Assembly (NCBI GenBank): GCA_030068075.1
Contig: CM057841.1
Coordinates: 45,115,030-45,179,029, forward strand
Origin: Paguma larvata
Taxonomy: Eukaryota > Chordata > Mammalia > Carnivora > Viverridae
Reading direction: 5' to 3'
Length of the DNA stretch: 64,000 nucleotides
Shown: positions 35,850 through 46,512 of the stretch, one piece after another
How the letters are laid out: each line of letters begins with the position of its first letter
Position numbering within the stretch: the stretch's first letter is position 1
Notes under the pieces: generated by a model
Seen by the model: the letters and a program-made list of their open reading frames with translations, nothing else
Database searches by the model: none
What the model was told of the DNA's origin: nothing
Translations under genes and position numbers: made by a program

Positions 35850-36063
35850 TAAAAAAAATTTTTTAATGTTTATTTTTGAGAAAGAGAGACACAGAGTATG
35901 AGTGGGGGAGGAGCACGGAGAGAGGGAGACACAGTATCTGAAGTAGGCTCCAGGCTCTGAGCTGTCAGGACAGAGCCTGAAGCAGGGCTCAAACCCATGA
36001 ACTATGAGATCATGACCTGAGCAGAAGTCGGACACACAACGGACTGAGTCAACCAGGCACCCC
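35850..36063 (-). mobile_element. Felid SINE
   Basis: TTTTTTAATGTTTATTTTTGAGAAAG start to AACCAGGCACCCC. A diverged duplication (ggacatatttaaa / ggaaacattttttta) is possible. Confidence 0.9.
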
Positions 36064-36095
36064 TGGAAACATTTTTTTAAAGTATACAAGACAAA

Positions 36096-36310
36096 AGGAG
36101 TGCCTGGGTGGCTCAGCACAGGAAGCATCTGACTTCAGCTCATGTTCTGATCTTGTGGTTATGAGTTAGAGCCCTGTGTCAGGCTCTGTGCTGATAGCTC
36201 AGAGATAGCCTGTTTTGGATTCTGTGTCTCCTTCTCTCTCTGCCCCTCCCCAACTCACACTCTGACTCTCTCTGTCTCAAAAATAAACAAACATTTAAAA
36301 AAAATTTTTT
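36096..36310 (+). mobile_element. Felid SINE
   Basis: Head GGAGTGCCTGGGTGGCTCAG. The flanks aagtatacaagacaaaa (36080) and aagtataaaagagaaaa (36311) form the target duplication. It is an inverted neighbour of the preceding SINE. Confidence 0.93.
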
Positions 36311-36446
36311 AAGTATAAAAGAGAAAAAAAGTTACTTCAAATCCCTATTCTCAGAGATCATTCTAACAGTTTAATGTATTTCCTACTAGTCTTATTTTTA
36401 AAAACAAAACTGGGATCATTACTTTATATCTTATTTATTAATTTTT

Positions 36447-36635
36447 TAATTAAAATTTTTTAAATTTTTATTTTAATTTTTTGAGAGGGGGAGGGGTAGA
36501 GAGAGTGGGGGACAGAGGATCCAAAGTGGGCTCTGTGCTGACAACAGAGAGACCAATATGGGGCTGGAACTCACAAACTATGAGGCCATGACCTGAGTCG
36601 AAGCTGACACTTAACTCACTGAGCCACCCAGGCAC
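36447..36635 (-). mobile_element. Felid SINE, shortened
   Basis: T/A-rich tail, GAGAGGGGGAGGGGTAGAG body and a CACCCAGGCACC end. The flank ctttatttaattttt recurs approximately on both sides (about 36430 and 36636). Confidence 0.88.
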
Positions 36636-36645
36636 CTTTATTTAA

Positions 36646-36847
36646 TTTTTTTTTTTTTTTATTTATTTTGAGAGAGAGCTGTGCACGCTCAAGTGCAGGG
36701 GGAGGAAGGAAGGGGAAAGTGAGAATCCCAAGTGGGCTCCGCACTGTCAGCACAGAGCTCGATACTTGTTCTCACGAACCTGTGAGATCATGACTTGAGC
36801 TGAAATCAACAGCTGGTCGCTTAATTGACTGAACTACCAAGGCATCT
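36646..36847 (-). mobile_element. Felid SINE
   Basis: T14 start and GAACTACCAAGGCATC end, diverged. It lies about 10 bp from the previous SINE in the same orientation. Confidence 0.88.
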
Positions 36848-36977
36848 CTCTATCTTCTTTAAAATTTAACATCCATTATGGGCATTTCCCTGTAGCATTA
36901 ACTATTCTTTGAATATGATTTATAAGAATAGCATAGATTTCATTAATGAACACTTATTAAACAAAAGATGATAACCA

Positions 36978-37150
36978 GGCACTTGGGTGGCTCAGTCAGT
37001 TAAGCGTCCAACTTCGGCTCAGGTCATGATCTCTTGGTTTGTGAGTTACAGCCCTGCATCAGGTTCTGTGATTACAGCTCAGAGCCTGGAGCCTGCTTTG
37101 AATGGATTCTGTGTCTCTCTCTCTCAAAAATATTAAAAAAAAAAAAAAAA
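36978..37150 (+). mobile_element. Felid SINE, 3' shortened
   Basis: Head AGGCACTTGGGTGGCTCAG. The usual CTGCCCCTCCC segment before the tail is missing. Flanks aaagatgataacca and aaagataaccaaaa. Confidence 0.92.
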
Positions 37151-37309
37151 AAAGATAACCAAAATTTCTCTACCTTTCCTTAATCTAGAAAAGGAAATAA
37201 CTTAAAATTGCACCCTGAAGGAAATAATTATTATTTCCTCTCAGTTTAAAAATCCTCCCAATGAAAAAGTGGTCTTATGCCTTAAATGCCTTTCATTTAA
37301 AAAACTGGA

Positions 37310-37412
37310 AAGGTGAAGTTTAGAGTTCTACAACCAAAGTAAGTAGCAGAGCAAGTATTTTTGAATACAGATCTGTTCTGGTTCCAAAGCCTAAGCACTT
37401 ACCCACAACATA
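37310..37412 (+). mobile_element. MIR 3' half
   Basis: ...agtaagtagcagagcaagtatttttgaatacagatctgttctggttccaaagcctaagcactta fits the end of MIR. Diverged. Confidence 0.55.
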
Positions 37413-37629
37413 TTACAGGACGGTATGAGTATGGTCTTACCCAATTATATGTAGATAGTCTTATTTAGTTACTACACTCTCAAGATAAAGCTAAAAGATG
37501 CAAGTCTGAAGGATTCACCTTGAAATTTAACAGCAAAAGAAATTTACAAATAAAAGACAAATTTAGGTGCTTACAACACTGTTCACCATAGAGAAAATAC
37601 TATATTAAGTATTAGCTATTATTACTCAC

Positions 37630-38030
37630 AGGAAATATCCATAACAGTAGAGAAAAAAAATGTATGCACTAAGTTCATTATACTGATGTTTGTAACAGTT
37701 AAGAAGGAAAATAGCCCATGATCAAAAGATTGGCTGATAGAAGTATATTCTGCTATTTAAACTATGGAATATTCTGCAGTAATAGCAAACACATCTATAT
37801 TTAATAATATCTGTAAGCAGATAAGAAAACATGATTGTATAATCCAATTTATACAGGAATATATGAATAAGTAGATTTGTATACATACATAGATGTCTGA
37901 AAGAATAATCACCAACATATTAATAGTGGTTATATATATAGACACAGCAGGGTTTCAGGCAATTTGTCCTTGTTTTGTCCTTTTGTATATTTAAAAATTC
38001 AAGGAGTGTCTGTGTGTGTATTTTAATTCT
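37630..38030 (+). mobile_element. Ancient L1 3' end
   Basis: Order typical of old L1 3' ends: tgtttgtaacagttaag..., actatggaatattctgcagtaatag..., then ggtttcaggcaatttgtcc...ttttgtatatttaaaaattc. Strongly diverged. Confidence 0.5.
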
Positions 38031-38559
38031 AACAGCTTAAACATGAAGCAACATGAGCAGGGAAAAGTACAAAATGAAAAAAGACCAGTGGGGTACAATT
38101 TCAAGGAAAACAAGAGATTTTGTCTTGAAGAATTCCTTTACCTGGTCCTTAGAGTTTTTCTATTATATTGATCCTGATCACTCATCTTCAACATTCCTGA
38201 ACCATAGCTTCCAAGTTTTGATGGAAGAAAATGAAAACAAATAGACTAGTACCACTAGGAATTCATGATCTTCCTCAAAATAGCTGTAGGAAACCTTTTT
38301 TTTCCTTTAGTATTCCTCCTCAGTTTTCCCCTCCATTCCTCACAATGATTCTTTTAAAGCCACCACCCTATTACCTACCATTCTTAGCAAATAACTGTTT
38401 ATTTCTCCAGAGAGAAAACAGGCTGTAGGGCATGAATTTCCCAGATTTCCTCACTCTCAAATACAAACTATCCTTATTTCTGTCCCTTTAGGCTCAAGAA
38501 AAAAACACCTGTATACTAGATTGCCTTTTCTTCTTTGTTCCTCCAAAACTTTCTTCTAT

Positions 38560-39816
38560 TATAATTTTCTTTTATCTTCAACTTCTTCACTCCACAAGAC
38601 TATTGTATCTCTTGGAGCTTTCAACTCGCCTTCCCTTTACAACCACACTTAGCACAACAAAAGTTGTCTTCATTAGCTGCCCCTAATTTCACGACTCACG
38701 TTTATTACCTAATCAACTACTATTTGGCTGCTGTCCACACTACTCCATTAAAATTTCCCTGTTACCAATAAACTCCTAATTGACCTCTCTGTAACTTCTG
38801 ACGCTACTGATTTACTCCTGCTTTCTGGAAACTCCTCTCTCCACTATCTTGTTTCTTTTCTTCCCTCATTTACTCCTCTTTAATCTTCTTTTCTCATGCC
38901 CCTTAGATAGTTTGGGTTTTTTTCCAGGGAAATGAACCCTCAGCATTCCTCTTTCTCATTCTTTCTCTAGTTACTAATTTCAGCTTCATTATTAATTCCA
39001 ATAATATCCATAACATGTAACTATCAATGTTTGCTCCAGTTTTAGGCTTGTAGATAAAAATACCTAGTCAGTATCTCCATTTGTACACTTAATATAGACT
39101 TTTCATTCTTAATGTATCTAAAACCAATCTCCTCATTTGCTTCCCCTTATCTACCCACCCACCAAAGTCTCTGACATCTCATTAAATGAGAACTCCATCC
39201 TTCCAGTAGCTCACTTAAAAAATTCTGGTATTATCTTTCACTCATCTTTTTCTCTCACACTTCACATGCAATCCATAAGCAAATCCTGTCTGCTTTTTCT
39301 ACAACATATATCCAGAGTTCTACCACTTCTTGCTACCTCTTCTACTACCATTTTGGTCTGTCTCACCTGGACTAATGCAAATGCCTCCAAACTCACGATT
39401 CATTTTACTCAGCTTATTATCTACACCAGAACCTGCATAATCCATTTAAAACCTAATTCAGGTGCCATCACTCCTCAGCTCCCATTTCAGGATAAAATCC
39501 AAAGTCCTTACATAATCTAAGCACCCTAACATTACCACACTTTACCTTCTGTAACTCTCCTCCTTACCCACCCTGCTTCAGCCACAGTGGCCTCTCTACT
39601 GTTTCTTAAATATGTGAAGCACCTTTCCAAGCTCAAATCCTAAAGAGTCACCATTCCTCCAGCAGGAAAATTCTTTCCCTCAATATCTCCATAGCTTACT
39701 CCCTGAATTCCTTCAGGTTTCTGAGGCAAAGAGAGGCACTCTGATCACGCTATATAAAATAGCACCCCCTATCACTTTCTTAACCTTCCTAACCCTATCG
39801 TGTTTTTTCACCCCCA
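38560..39816 (+). mobile_element. L2 LINE, left part
   Basis: A long pyrimidine-rich L2 copy. The stretch acatgcaatccataagcaaatcctgtctgc...atatccagagttctaccacttcttgctacctc and ...caaagtccttacataatctaagcaccc correspond to the ORF2 C-terminal region. No intact frame. It is split by an L1 piece and resumes at 40003. Confidence 0.65.
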
Positions 39817-40002
39817 ACTTTTTTTAATTGAAATATAATTCACACGATATAAAGTTCACCCATGTAAATTATACAGTTCAGTGGTTTGGGTATATTCACA
39901 GTTTTACAATCATCACCACTACCTAATTACATAACCCCTAAAGAAACTCTACATCCATTAGCAGTCATTCCCACTCCCTCACCGCTCAAGATCATTATCT
40001 GA
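39817..40002 (-). mobile_element. Ancient L1 fragment inside an L2
   Basis: Reversed L1 3' UTR: ttaattgaaatataattcacacgatataaagttcaccc...acagttcagtggtttggg...acaatcatcaccactacc. Its boundaries coincide with the break in the L2. Confidence 0.75.
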
Positions 40003-40135
40003 TAATTATTTACTACCTCTTTCCAAACACTAGAATATAAACTGGTAAGGGTAGGGTGTTTGTTTTCTTTACTTCTGTATTCCTAGCATTTAGATTAGTG
40101 CTTGGTGCACAGTAGGTACTTAATAACCTACAAAA
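40003..40135 (+). mobile_element. L2 LINE, right part (3' end)
   Basis: Resumes the L2: cactagaatataaactggtaagggtagggtgtttg..., then ctagcatttagattagtgcttggtgcacagtaggtacttaataa, the characteristic L2 3' end. Confidence 0.75.
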
Positions 40136-40289
40136 GTCTTAATTTCAACATACCCAAAATTTAACCCATTATCCTCAGATGCTTTATTTTTAGCATGAGA
40201 CAATTATTTTCAAGTAATACTTACCAAGACAATGTTTAAATTGTGTGTCTGTCCGCTCTATTAACAATAGTGAATCTTTTTTTTTTTCA

Positions 40290-40424
40290 GTTTATGTGGG
40301 TTTTTTTTTTCAGTTTATGTATTTATTTTTATTTTAAGCAATCTCTATACCCATCCTGAGGCTCGAACTCACATCCTTGAGATCAAGAGTCACATGCTCT
40401 TCTGACTGAGCCAGCGTGGCGCCC
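40290..40424 (-). mobile_element. Old CAN-SINE
   Basis: TTTTAAGCAATCTCTATACCC and GACTGAGCCAGCGTGGCGCCC. The flanks aacaatagtgaatctttt (40263) and agcaatgaggagtctcttta (40425) are a diverged target duplication. The stretch ttttttcagtttatg is duplicated in the tail. Confidence 0.85.
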
Positions 40425-41039
40425 TAGCAATGAGGAGTCTCTTTATTCTTGAAGCACTGGGCACAAGACATACTAGGCACAAAATATACTGAAAATAAAC
40501 TGAATAAGTGAATAAATGGTCACCTTGCCAAACATCTCAATATTCAGTGTTATTAATGACTTAAATTTATGCTTAAAAATTAATAACTAAATACTATTAC
40601 AGCAACAAATGATACCTTCCACCCTTTCATTCCTACTTCCTTCTTGGCTTTTCCATAACACCTTCTTCTCTAGGTGTTAGAGAAGGTCTAGCAAGGTATG
40701 CCTCACGTCATTATTTATTCTCTATTAACGTTAGGTCCAGGATCTACTTGAGATTACAATGAAGGAAGATTAAGCTTGGTTCCCCCAAGCAGGGAAGCCT
40801 GGCTAAAAATGGTAGCAAAACAATCTGACAGCCAAAGCTGATCGATCTCCAGAGTTCACCAGAGTGAGTAGTGCAGTTATCTGTTTCCAACTATTAGGAT
40901 CATGTGCCCTTTACTATACAAAGAAAACACAAGACATATGTAATAAGTGTATATATTACTTGATTATAATATTACCATCACATTTAGTCAGGTTTTTGTG
41001 ATACCTGTGATACTCTTCTCTCCGCCCCTGCTGCTACTA

Positions 41040-41391
41040 ATTCAGAGTGTTATCACAGCCAGCCTTAATTTCTCACATCTTTCATAGTCACACCTTTTCC
41101 CTCCTTACCACTTCCTTCCCCAATCTTTACCTGTATGATCCAGCCATACTGAATTTCTTTCAATTGTCTAAAATACTGATCTTCCATCATGATATTCTCC
41201 CCACTGCCTAGAACAATTTCTTCCAACGGAGCCCCTTGACCTTTATCTCACCAGTTTTTATGATTTCAGTATTAAGTTTAGATGTCACCTTCAACCAAAA
41301 GTCCTCCCTTATTCCCTGGTATATCGGGACCTTCCCATGCCCCACCTCATCAATCTGTACTTCCCTTTTCAGAGCACTCAGAATACTTTTT
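41040..41391 (+). mobile_element. L2 fragment, left part
   Basis: Resembles L2 near its 3' end (gtattaagtttagatgtcaccttcaaccaaaagtcctcccttatt). Interrupted by the SINE at 41392. Confidence 0.6.
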
Positions 41392-41608
41392 GTTCTTTTT
41401 AATGTTTACTTAGTTTTGAGAGAGAGAGAAGAATAGAGAGAGCACTAGCTCCCCAGAGGTGGGGGGCAGAGAGAGGGAGATAGAGGATCTGAAACTGGCT
41501 CTAGCCCGACAGCAGAGAGCCTGATGTGGGACTTGAACTCAAGAACTATGAGATCATGACCTGAGCTGATGTCGGATGCTTAAGAGACTGAGCCAATCAG
41601 GTGCTCCT
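41392..41608 (-). mobile_element. Felid SINE inserted in an L2
   Basis: AATGTTTACTTAGTTTTGAGAGAGAG start, GAGCCAATCAGGTGCTCC end. The target duplication is cagaatacttttt / cagaatactattttt. Confidence 0.92.
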
Positions 41609-41622
41609 CAGAATACTATTTT

Positions 41623-41720
41623 TAATTGATTATTTACTAGCTTGTTTCCTCAACTAGAAGATAAGCTCAGTCAGGGTAGGAATCAGATTTTTGTCTTTTA
41701 CCATTATATCTGTAGTCAGT
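41623..41720 (+). mobile_element. L2 fragment, right part
   Basis: Continuation of the split L2: ttgtttcctcaactagaagataagctcagtcagggtaggaatcagattttt. Confidence 0.6.
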
Positions 41721-41784
41721 AAAAAAAATTATCTTGGCTGAGGTTAAAGAAAAAAGGAATGGGTAAGGAGTCAAACGCTTTTTA

Positions 41785-41975
41785 GGGCACCTGGGTGGCT
41801 CAGTCAGTCGTGCATCTGACTCTACATTTCAGCTCAGGTGATGATCCCAGGGTCGTGGGATAAAACTCTGCGTCAGATTCCATGCAGAATATAGAGCCTG
41901 CTTAAAATTCTCTCTCTCTCTGTCCCTCTCCCCTGCTTGCACTCTCTCTCAAAAAAAAAAAAAAAAAAAAAAAAA
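41785..41975 (+). mobile_element. CAN-SINE of a non-felid-like subfamily
   Basis: The body CAGGTGATGATCCCAGGGTCGTGGGAT resembles the broader carnivore type rather than SINEC_Fc. The A tail is 25 bases. The target duplication agtcaaacgcttttta / agtcagaatgctttta has three differences, which supports greater age. Confidence 0.9.
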
Positions 41976-41987
41976 GTCAGAATGCTT

Positions 41988-42187
41988 TTATTTTGAGAAA
42001 GAAAGAGATCATGCACACAACTGCAACAGGATGTGAAGCGAGGGCAGGGGGGGGGGGCAGAGGGGACACAAAGAAAAGGAGAGAATCCCAAGAAGGCTCC
42101 ACTGTCAGTGTGGAGCCCCACACGGGGCTCAGATTATGACCTGAGCCAATGGTCAGATTATGACCTGAGCCAAGATCAGCACATGTA
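41988..42187 (-). mobile_element. Felid SINE with internal duplication and G11 run
   Basis: Starts TTTATTTTGAGAAAGAAAGAG. It contains CAGATTATGACCTGAGCCAA twice (42130-42149, 42154-42173) and lacks the normal head end. Confidence 0.85.
42047..42057. repeat. G11 homopolymer
   Basis: Eleven consecutive G within a SINE; a likely spot for sequencing-length error or instability. Confidence 0.9.
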
Positions 42188-42380
42188 AACTACTCAACAT
42201 CTGTGGATCTTCAAAGTTTGAAGTAATCACAAACTTATAGGCAGTATTAATAATTTTTGACAGGAAAACACTAATGACAACAAAGTACCACATATCATTC
42301 GTAAGAAAATAATTATTACCCTTCTTAAAGAACTTTCAAATCAATTAAGAGGAAAACACTCCAATAGAAAACTTAGCAAA

Positions 42381-42596
42381 GGGGCAGCCTGGGTGGCTCA
42401 GCTGATTAAGAGTCCGACTTCAGCTCAGGTCATGATCTCATGGGTTTGTGAGTTCGAGCCCTGCATCAGGCTCTGTGCTGACAGTTCAGAGTCTGGATCC
42501 TGCTTCAGATTCTGTGTCTCCCTCTCTCTCTGCCCCTCCCCTGCTCACTCTGTCTGTCTGTCTCTCTCTAAAATAAATAAACTTTTTAAAAAGAAA
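42381..42596 (+). mobile_element. Felid SINE
   Basis: Head GGGGCAGCCTGGGTGGCTCAG. The flanks aaacttagcaaag and aagaacttaaagg are an imperfect target duplication. Confidence 0.93.
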
Positions 42597-42731
42597 AAAG
42601 AACTTAAAGGATAAGAAAAGACAATTCAAGAGATATATAAAATGTCCAATACATACATACATTTTAAAATATCCAGTTTTAATAGCCAATTAAAAGAATA
42701 AGATAACATAGGATGTGAAGTTGTAAGAATT

Positions 42732-42944
42732 AAAAAAATTTTTTTCTTAACATTTATTTAGTTTTGAGAGATAGAACACAAGCAGGAGAGGGACAGAGAG
42801 AAAGAGAGAGACACAGAAGTCGAAGCAGGCTCCAGACTCTGACCTTTCAGCACAGAGCCTGACACAGGGCTCAAACTCACAAACCATAGGATCATGACCT
42901 GAGCTAAAGTCGGACGCTTAACCGACTGAGCCACCCAATCGCTC
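42732..42944 (-). mobile_element. Felid SINE
   Basis: AACATTTATTTAGTTTTGAGAGA start, GAGCCACCCAATCGCTCC end. The 18-bp duplication tgtgaagttgtaagaatt / cgtgaagttgtaataatt lies at 42714 and 42945. Confidence 0.95.
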
Positions 42945-43009
42945 CGTGAAGTTGTAATAATTTTTTAAAGACAATACTTGGTGTTGGCAAAGGTTCAGGG
43001 AAAGTGGTA

Positions 43010-43515
43010 ATGCTATGGATACATATTGGTAAAATCTTTTGGAGGCAATAGATATCAAAATCCTTTAAAATGTATATATGCTTTTCCCCAATAATTATAG
43101 TTCTGTAAATTTAAATTAAGAAAAAATGTAGTTAAATACTCAAAAATATGTTTGTATGATTGCTCTCTACAACACTGGTTATAAAAGCAAAACCTAGAAA
43201 CAGTCTAAATGTCATCAGTAGGAGAGTGGTTAAACAATTGATGGCAATGATGACACATCCATATCATGAAATACAAAGCCGCCATTAAAAATAAAGACAC
43301 AAATCTATCTGGACTATAGAAAATATATTCTTGAGTGAGGGAAGCAGGGTACAGCTGTATTAAACCTAATGAAAATAATCTCAGTTATGTAAAAAAAAAA
43401 GTATATGTATAAAAATATAAATGTGGCTATCTAGAATAGATGAGATTTTTTTTGTTATTTTTTACTTTATTCTATTTTTATATTGTCTAAAGTTGTTACA
43501 ATAAAAAATAAAGCT
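43010..43515 (+). mobile_element. Ancient L1 3' end
   Basis: Order of an old L1: caacactggttataaaagc...aaacagtctaaatgtcatcagtaggagagtgg...aatacaaagccgccattaaaa...tattttttactttattc...acaataaaaaataaa. No open frame. Confidence 0.65.
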
Positions 43516-43539
43516 AAGCAACACTCCACTTATTAACCT

Positions 43540-43800
43540 AGAGGGGTGTTCAAAATATATTAAGAGAAAAAAGCAGGTTACAAAATTCATAATTTAGAAA
43601 AAACAAATATAAAATGTCTATATACACACAGAAAAGACAGATAAGGACAGAATGAGATAGTGTACATCAAAATATGAACAGTGGTTATCTCTGTGTGAAA
43701 TGAATACATATGATTTTCCTTTTCTCCTTTATATGTTTTATACTTTTACAAGAGTCTAACTTCTTTTGGAATAACCGTTAAAAGTATAATTTTATTATAA
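43540..43800 (+). mobile_element. Ancient L1 3' end, second copy
   Basis: A second L1-like 3' region directly follows (agagaaaaaagcaggttac...gaacagtggttatctctgtg...tatgttttatacttttacaa), in the same orientation. Confidence 0.5.
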
Positions 43801-44489
43801 TTTGAAAAAATAAACTTTCAATATTTGAGAATTTTCTAAAATATCTTAAGCACCCAAAAAGAACAACTTGTCCTGAAAATTTAACTTTCCTTCAAATATA
43901 TGTATATCTGATTTTTTTTCTCAAAATATCTAGAGCAAATTAGAGAGTCACATTCAAATGTTTGTAAGTACCAGCATAATAAAAAAATTATTTCATGTAA
44001 CTTCATAATAACCCTGTTAGATAAAGAGGAAATGAGGATGAAAGGATTAAATTAAATAGGACTAACAAAATGTAAAACTGATATTTAAAAAAAAGTTTCC
44101 TGACTAAAAAATTTCTGTACTTTTTCCCACTATCAAAGAGGTAGCTCTAAATTAACTGAATTGCAAATAATATGTAACAGGAAGTAATTTTTCCACGGTT
44201 ACCAGCCTGGAATCAATTATCTAAAGCTTTTCTACTTCATCTAATTCACTAAGAATAAAAAACTAAGCCTTAAAAAATCAGATACCCTAGATAGTACAAT
44301 TGTTAGTAAAGAAGAGATGGCTGGTAATATTAGTTCCTATTGTACTGGCAAAAATTGTTTTCAAACCCAAAGAAACTTGGCACTGTTATTATTCCTACAA
44401 TTGGATAAATCAAGATACCACCCAAAGGAAAACAGCCACAAACACAGAATGCCAAAAATATTCATTCTGGCTTACTTAAAATGTGATGT

Positions 44490-44656
44490 AGGGGTGCCAG
44501 GGTGGTTCACCTGGTTGAGCGTCCAACTCTTGGTCTCGGCTCAGGTCAGGATCCCAGAGTCACGAGATCAAGCCCCACGTCGGGCTCTCTCTCTGCCCCT
44601 CCCTTGCTCATTCTCTCTCCCTCAAAATAAATAAATAAACATTTTTTAAAAATGAA
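44490..44656 (+). mobile_element. CAN-SINE, shortened
   Basis: Head GGGGTGCCAGGGTGGTTCACC. The middle is missing, so GTCGGGCTCTCTCTCTGCCCC runs together. The flanks are taaaatgtgatgt (44477) and taaatatgatgt (44658). Confidence 0.9.
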
Positions 44657-44673
44657 TTAAATATGATGTTTTC

Positions 44674-45913
44674 AGGAAGAAATAGAAAATTTGAACACAC
44701 CCACAAACCAGCCAAGAAAATGAATCAGTGATCAAAAATCTCCAAACGAAAAAGAGTCCTGGACCAGATGGCTTCCCAGAGGAATTCTATGAGACATTCA
44801 AAGAAGAGTTAATACCTATTCTTCTCAAACTGTTCCAAAAAATACAAATGTAAGGAAAACTTCCAAACTCACTCTATGAAGCCAGCATTACCTTGATTCC
44901 AAAAGTAGACAAAAAGACCCCACTGAAAAGAATTACAGGTCAATATCCCTGATGAACACAGATGCAAAAATCCTCGATAAAATACTAGCAAATTGAATTC
45001 AACATACATTAAAATTATTCACCATGATCAAGTGGGATTTATTCCTGGGCTGCAGGGTTGGTTCAGTATTTGCAAATCAATCAGTGTGATTTACCACACA
45101 GTACTGGAACTCTTAGCTTCAGCAATCAGACAACAAAAAGAATTAAGAGGCATCCAAATTGGCAAAGAAGGAGTCAAACTCTCACTACTTGCCAAAAGCA
45201 TGATACTCTATGCAGAAAACCTGAAAGACTCCACCAAAAAATTGCTAGAACTAATACATGAATTCAGAAAAGGTGCAAGATATAAAAGCAACGTGCAGAA
45301 ATCTGTTTCCATTTCTATTTACCAATAATGAAGCACCAGTAAAAGAAATCAAGGAATTGATCTATTTCTAATTGTACCAAAACCATTAAGATACTTAAGA
45401 ATAAACCTAACTAAAGAGGGAAAAGATCTGCACTCTTAAAGCTATAGAACACTTATGAAAGAAATTGAAGATGACACAAAGAAATGGAAAAGCATTCCCT
45501 GCTCATGGATTGGAAGAACACTGTTAAAATGTTTCCACTACGAGCCATAGCAATCTACGCATTTAATGCAATCCTTATCAAAATACCACCAGCATTTTTT
45601 GCAGAGCTAGAAAAAAACAATCATAAAATTTGTATGGAAACACAAAAGACCCCTAATAGCCAAAGCAATCCTAAAAAAGAAAAAACAAAACTTGAGGCAT
45701 CACGATTCGGACTTCCAGCTATATTACAAAGCTGTAGTCAACACAAAGTATGGTACTGGCAGAAAAACAAAGAGACCAATGGAATAGAAGAGAAAATGCA
45801 GAAATAGACCCAGAACCACATGGCCAACTAATCTCTTGACAACGTAGGAAAGAATACCCAATGGAAAAAAGACTCTCTTCAACAAATGGTGCTGGGGAAA
45901 CTGGATGGCAACA
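44674..45913 (+). mobile_element. L1 ORF2 fragment, truncated at both ends and internally deleted
   Basis: A plus-strand LINE-1 piece within the reverse-transcriptase part of ORF2. It starts at AGGAAGAAATAGAAAATTTG and stops at GGATGGCAACA, short of the 3' UTR and any poly(A). A block is missing near 45098, where the thumb/palm-coding sequence should continue. The reverse-transcriptase catalytic motif (FADD in L1) reads LAKS at about 45190-45201. Frameshifts and stops are frequent, so it is dead. It is flanked by taaatatgatgttttc (44658-44673) and taaaatgtgatgttttc (45914-45930), which look like a target-site duplication. Confidence 0.9.
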
Positions 45914-46019
45914 TAAAATGTGATGTTTTCCACTTTTTCTTTGGTACTAAAAATGATCTTAGAATAAAAGTATGATTTTTATCCTTTAAAAAAAGATGAT
46001 GTAGCAACTATGTTCCCAT

Positions 46020-46275
46020 AACCATAATCATAACAATAATTTATGTAGTTTATGCTAAGCAAGACTCTAAGCACTTTACTTACATTAACTCACTTAATTC
46101 TTGCAACCCTGTGATGAATTTCTGTTATCAACAGCATTTTACAGATGAGAAAACTGAGGCACAGAGGTCAATGAGGCACAGGCCCAAGCTGTCACACACC
46201 TAGTGAACAACATAACCAGAACCTAAACCCAGGCAGTCCTGCTCCAAGGCCCACATCTTTACCTGTACTGCCTTC
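46020..46275 (+). mobile_element. MIR, nearly full length
   Basis: Well preserved: ctctaagcactttacttacattaactcacttaattcttgc, then ttttacagatgagaaaactgaggcacag, and aacctaaacccaggcagtcctgctcc. This is the best MIR in the window. Confidence 0.9.
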
Positions 46276-46299
46276 TCCATATTAATATATTATTATGGG

Positions 46300-46512
46300 G
46301 GGCACCTGGGTGGCTCAGTTGGTTAAGCATCTGGCTTCCGCTCAAGGTCATGATCTCATGTTCATGAGTTCAAGCCCCGCATCGGGTTCTTTGCTGACAG
46401 CTCAGAGCCTGGAGCCTGCTTCAGATTCCGTGTCTCCCTCTCTCTGCCCCTACCCTGCTCATGCTGTCTCTCTCTCTCTCTCTAAAATAAATAAACATTA
46501 AAAAAAAAACAT
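46300..46512 (+). mobile_element. Felid SINE
   Basis: Head GGGCACCTGGGTGGCTCAG. It has a perfect 18-bp target duplication ttaatatattattatggg at 46282-46299 and 46513-46530, just past the MIR. Confidence 0.97.

Noticed and set aside
39137..39520. 127-codon plus-strand open frame
   Set aside because: Lies in an L2 LINE copy and is a decayed ORF2 remnant, not a host gene.
44993..45807. Plus-strand frames of 107-111 codons resembling reverse transcriptase
   Set aside because: They are pieces of a dead L1 ORF2 with deletion, stops and a lost catalytic motif.
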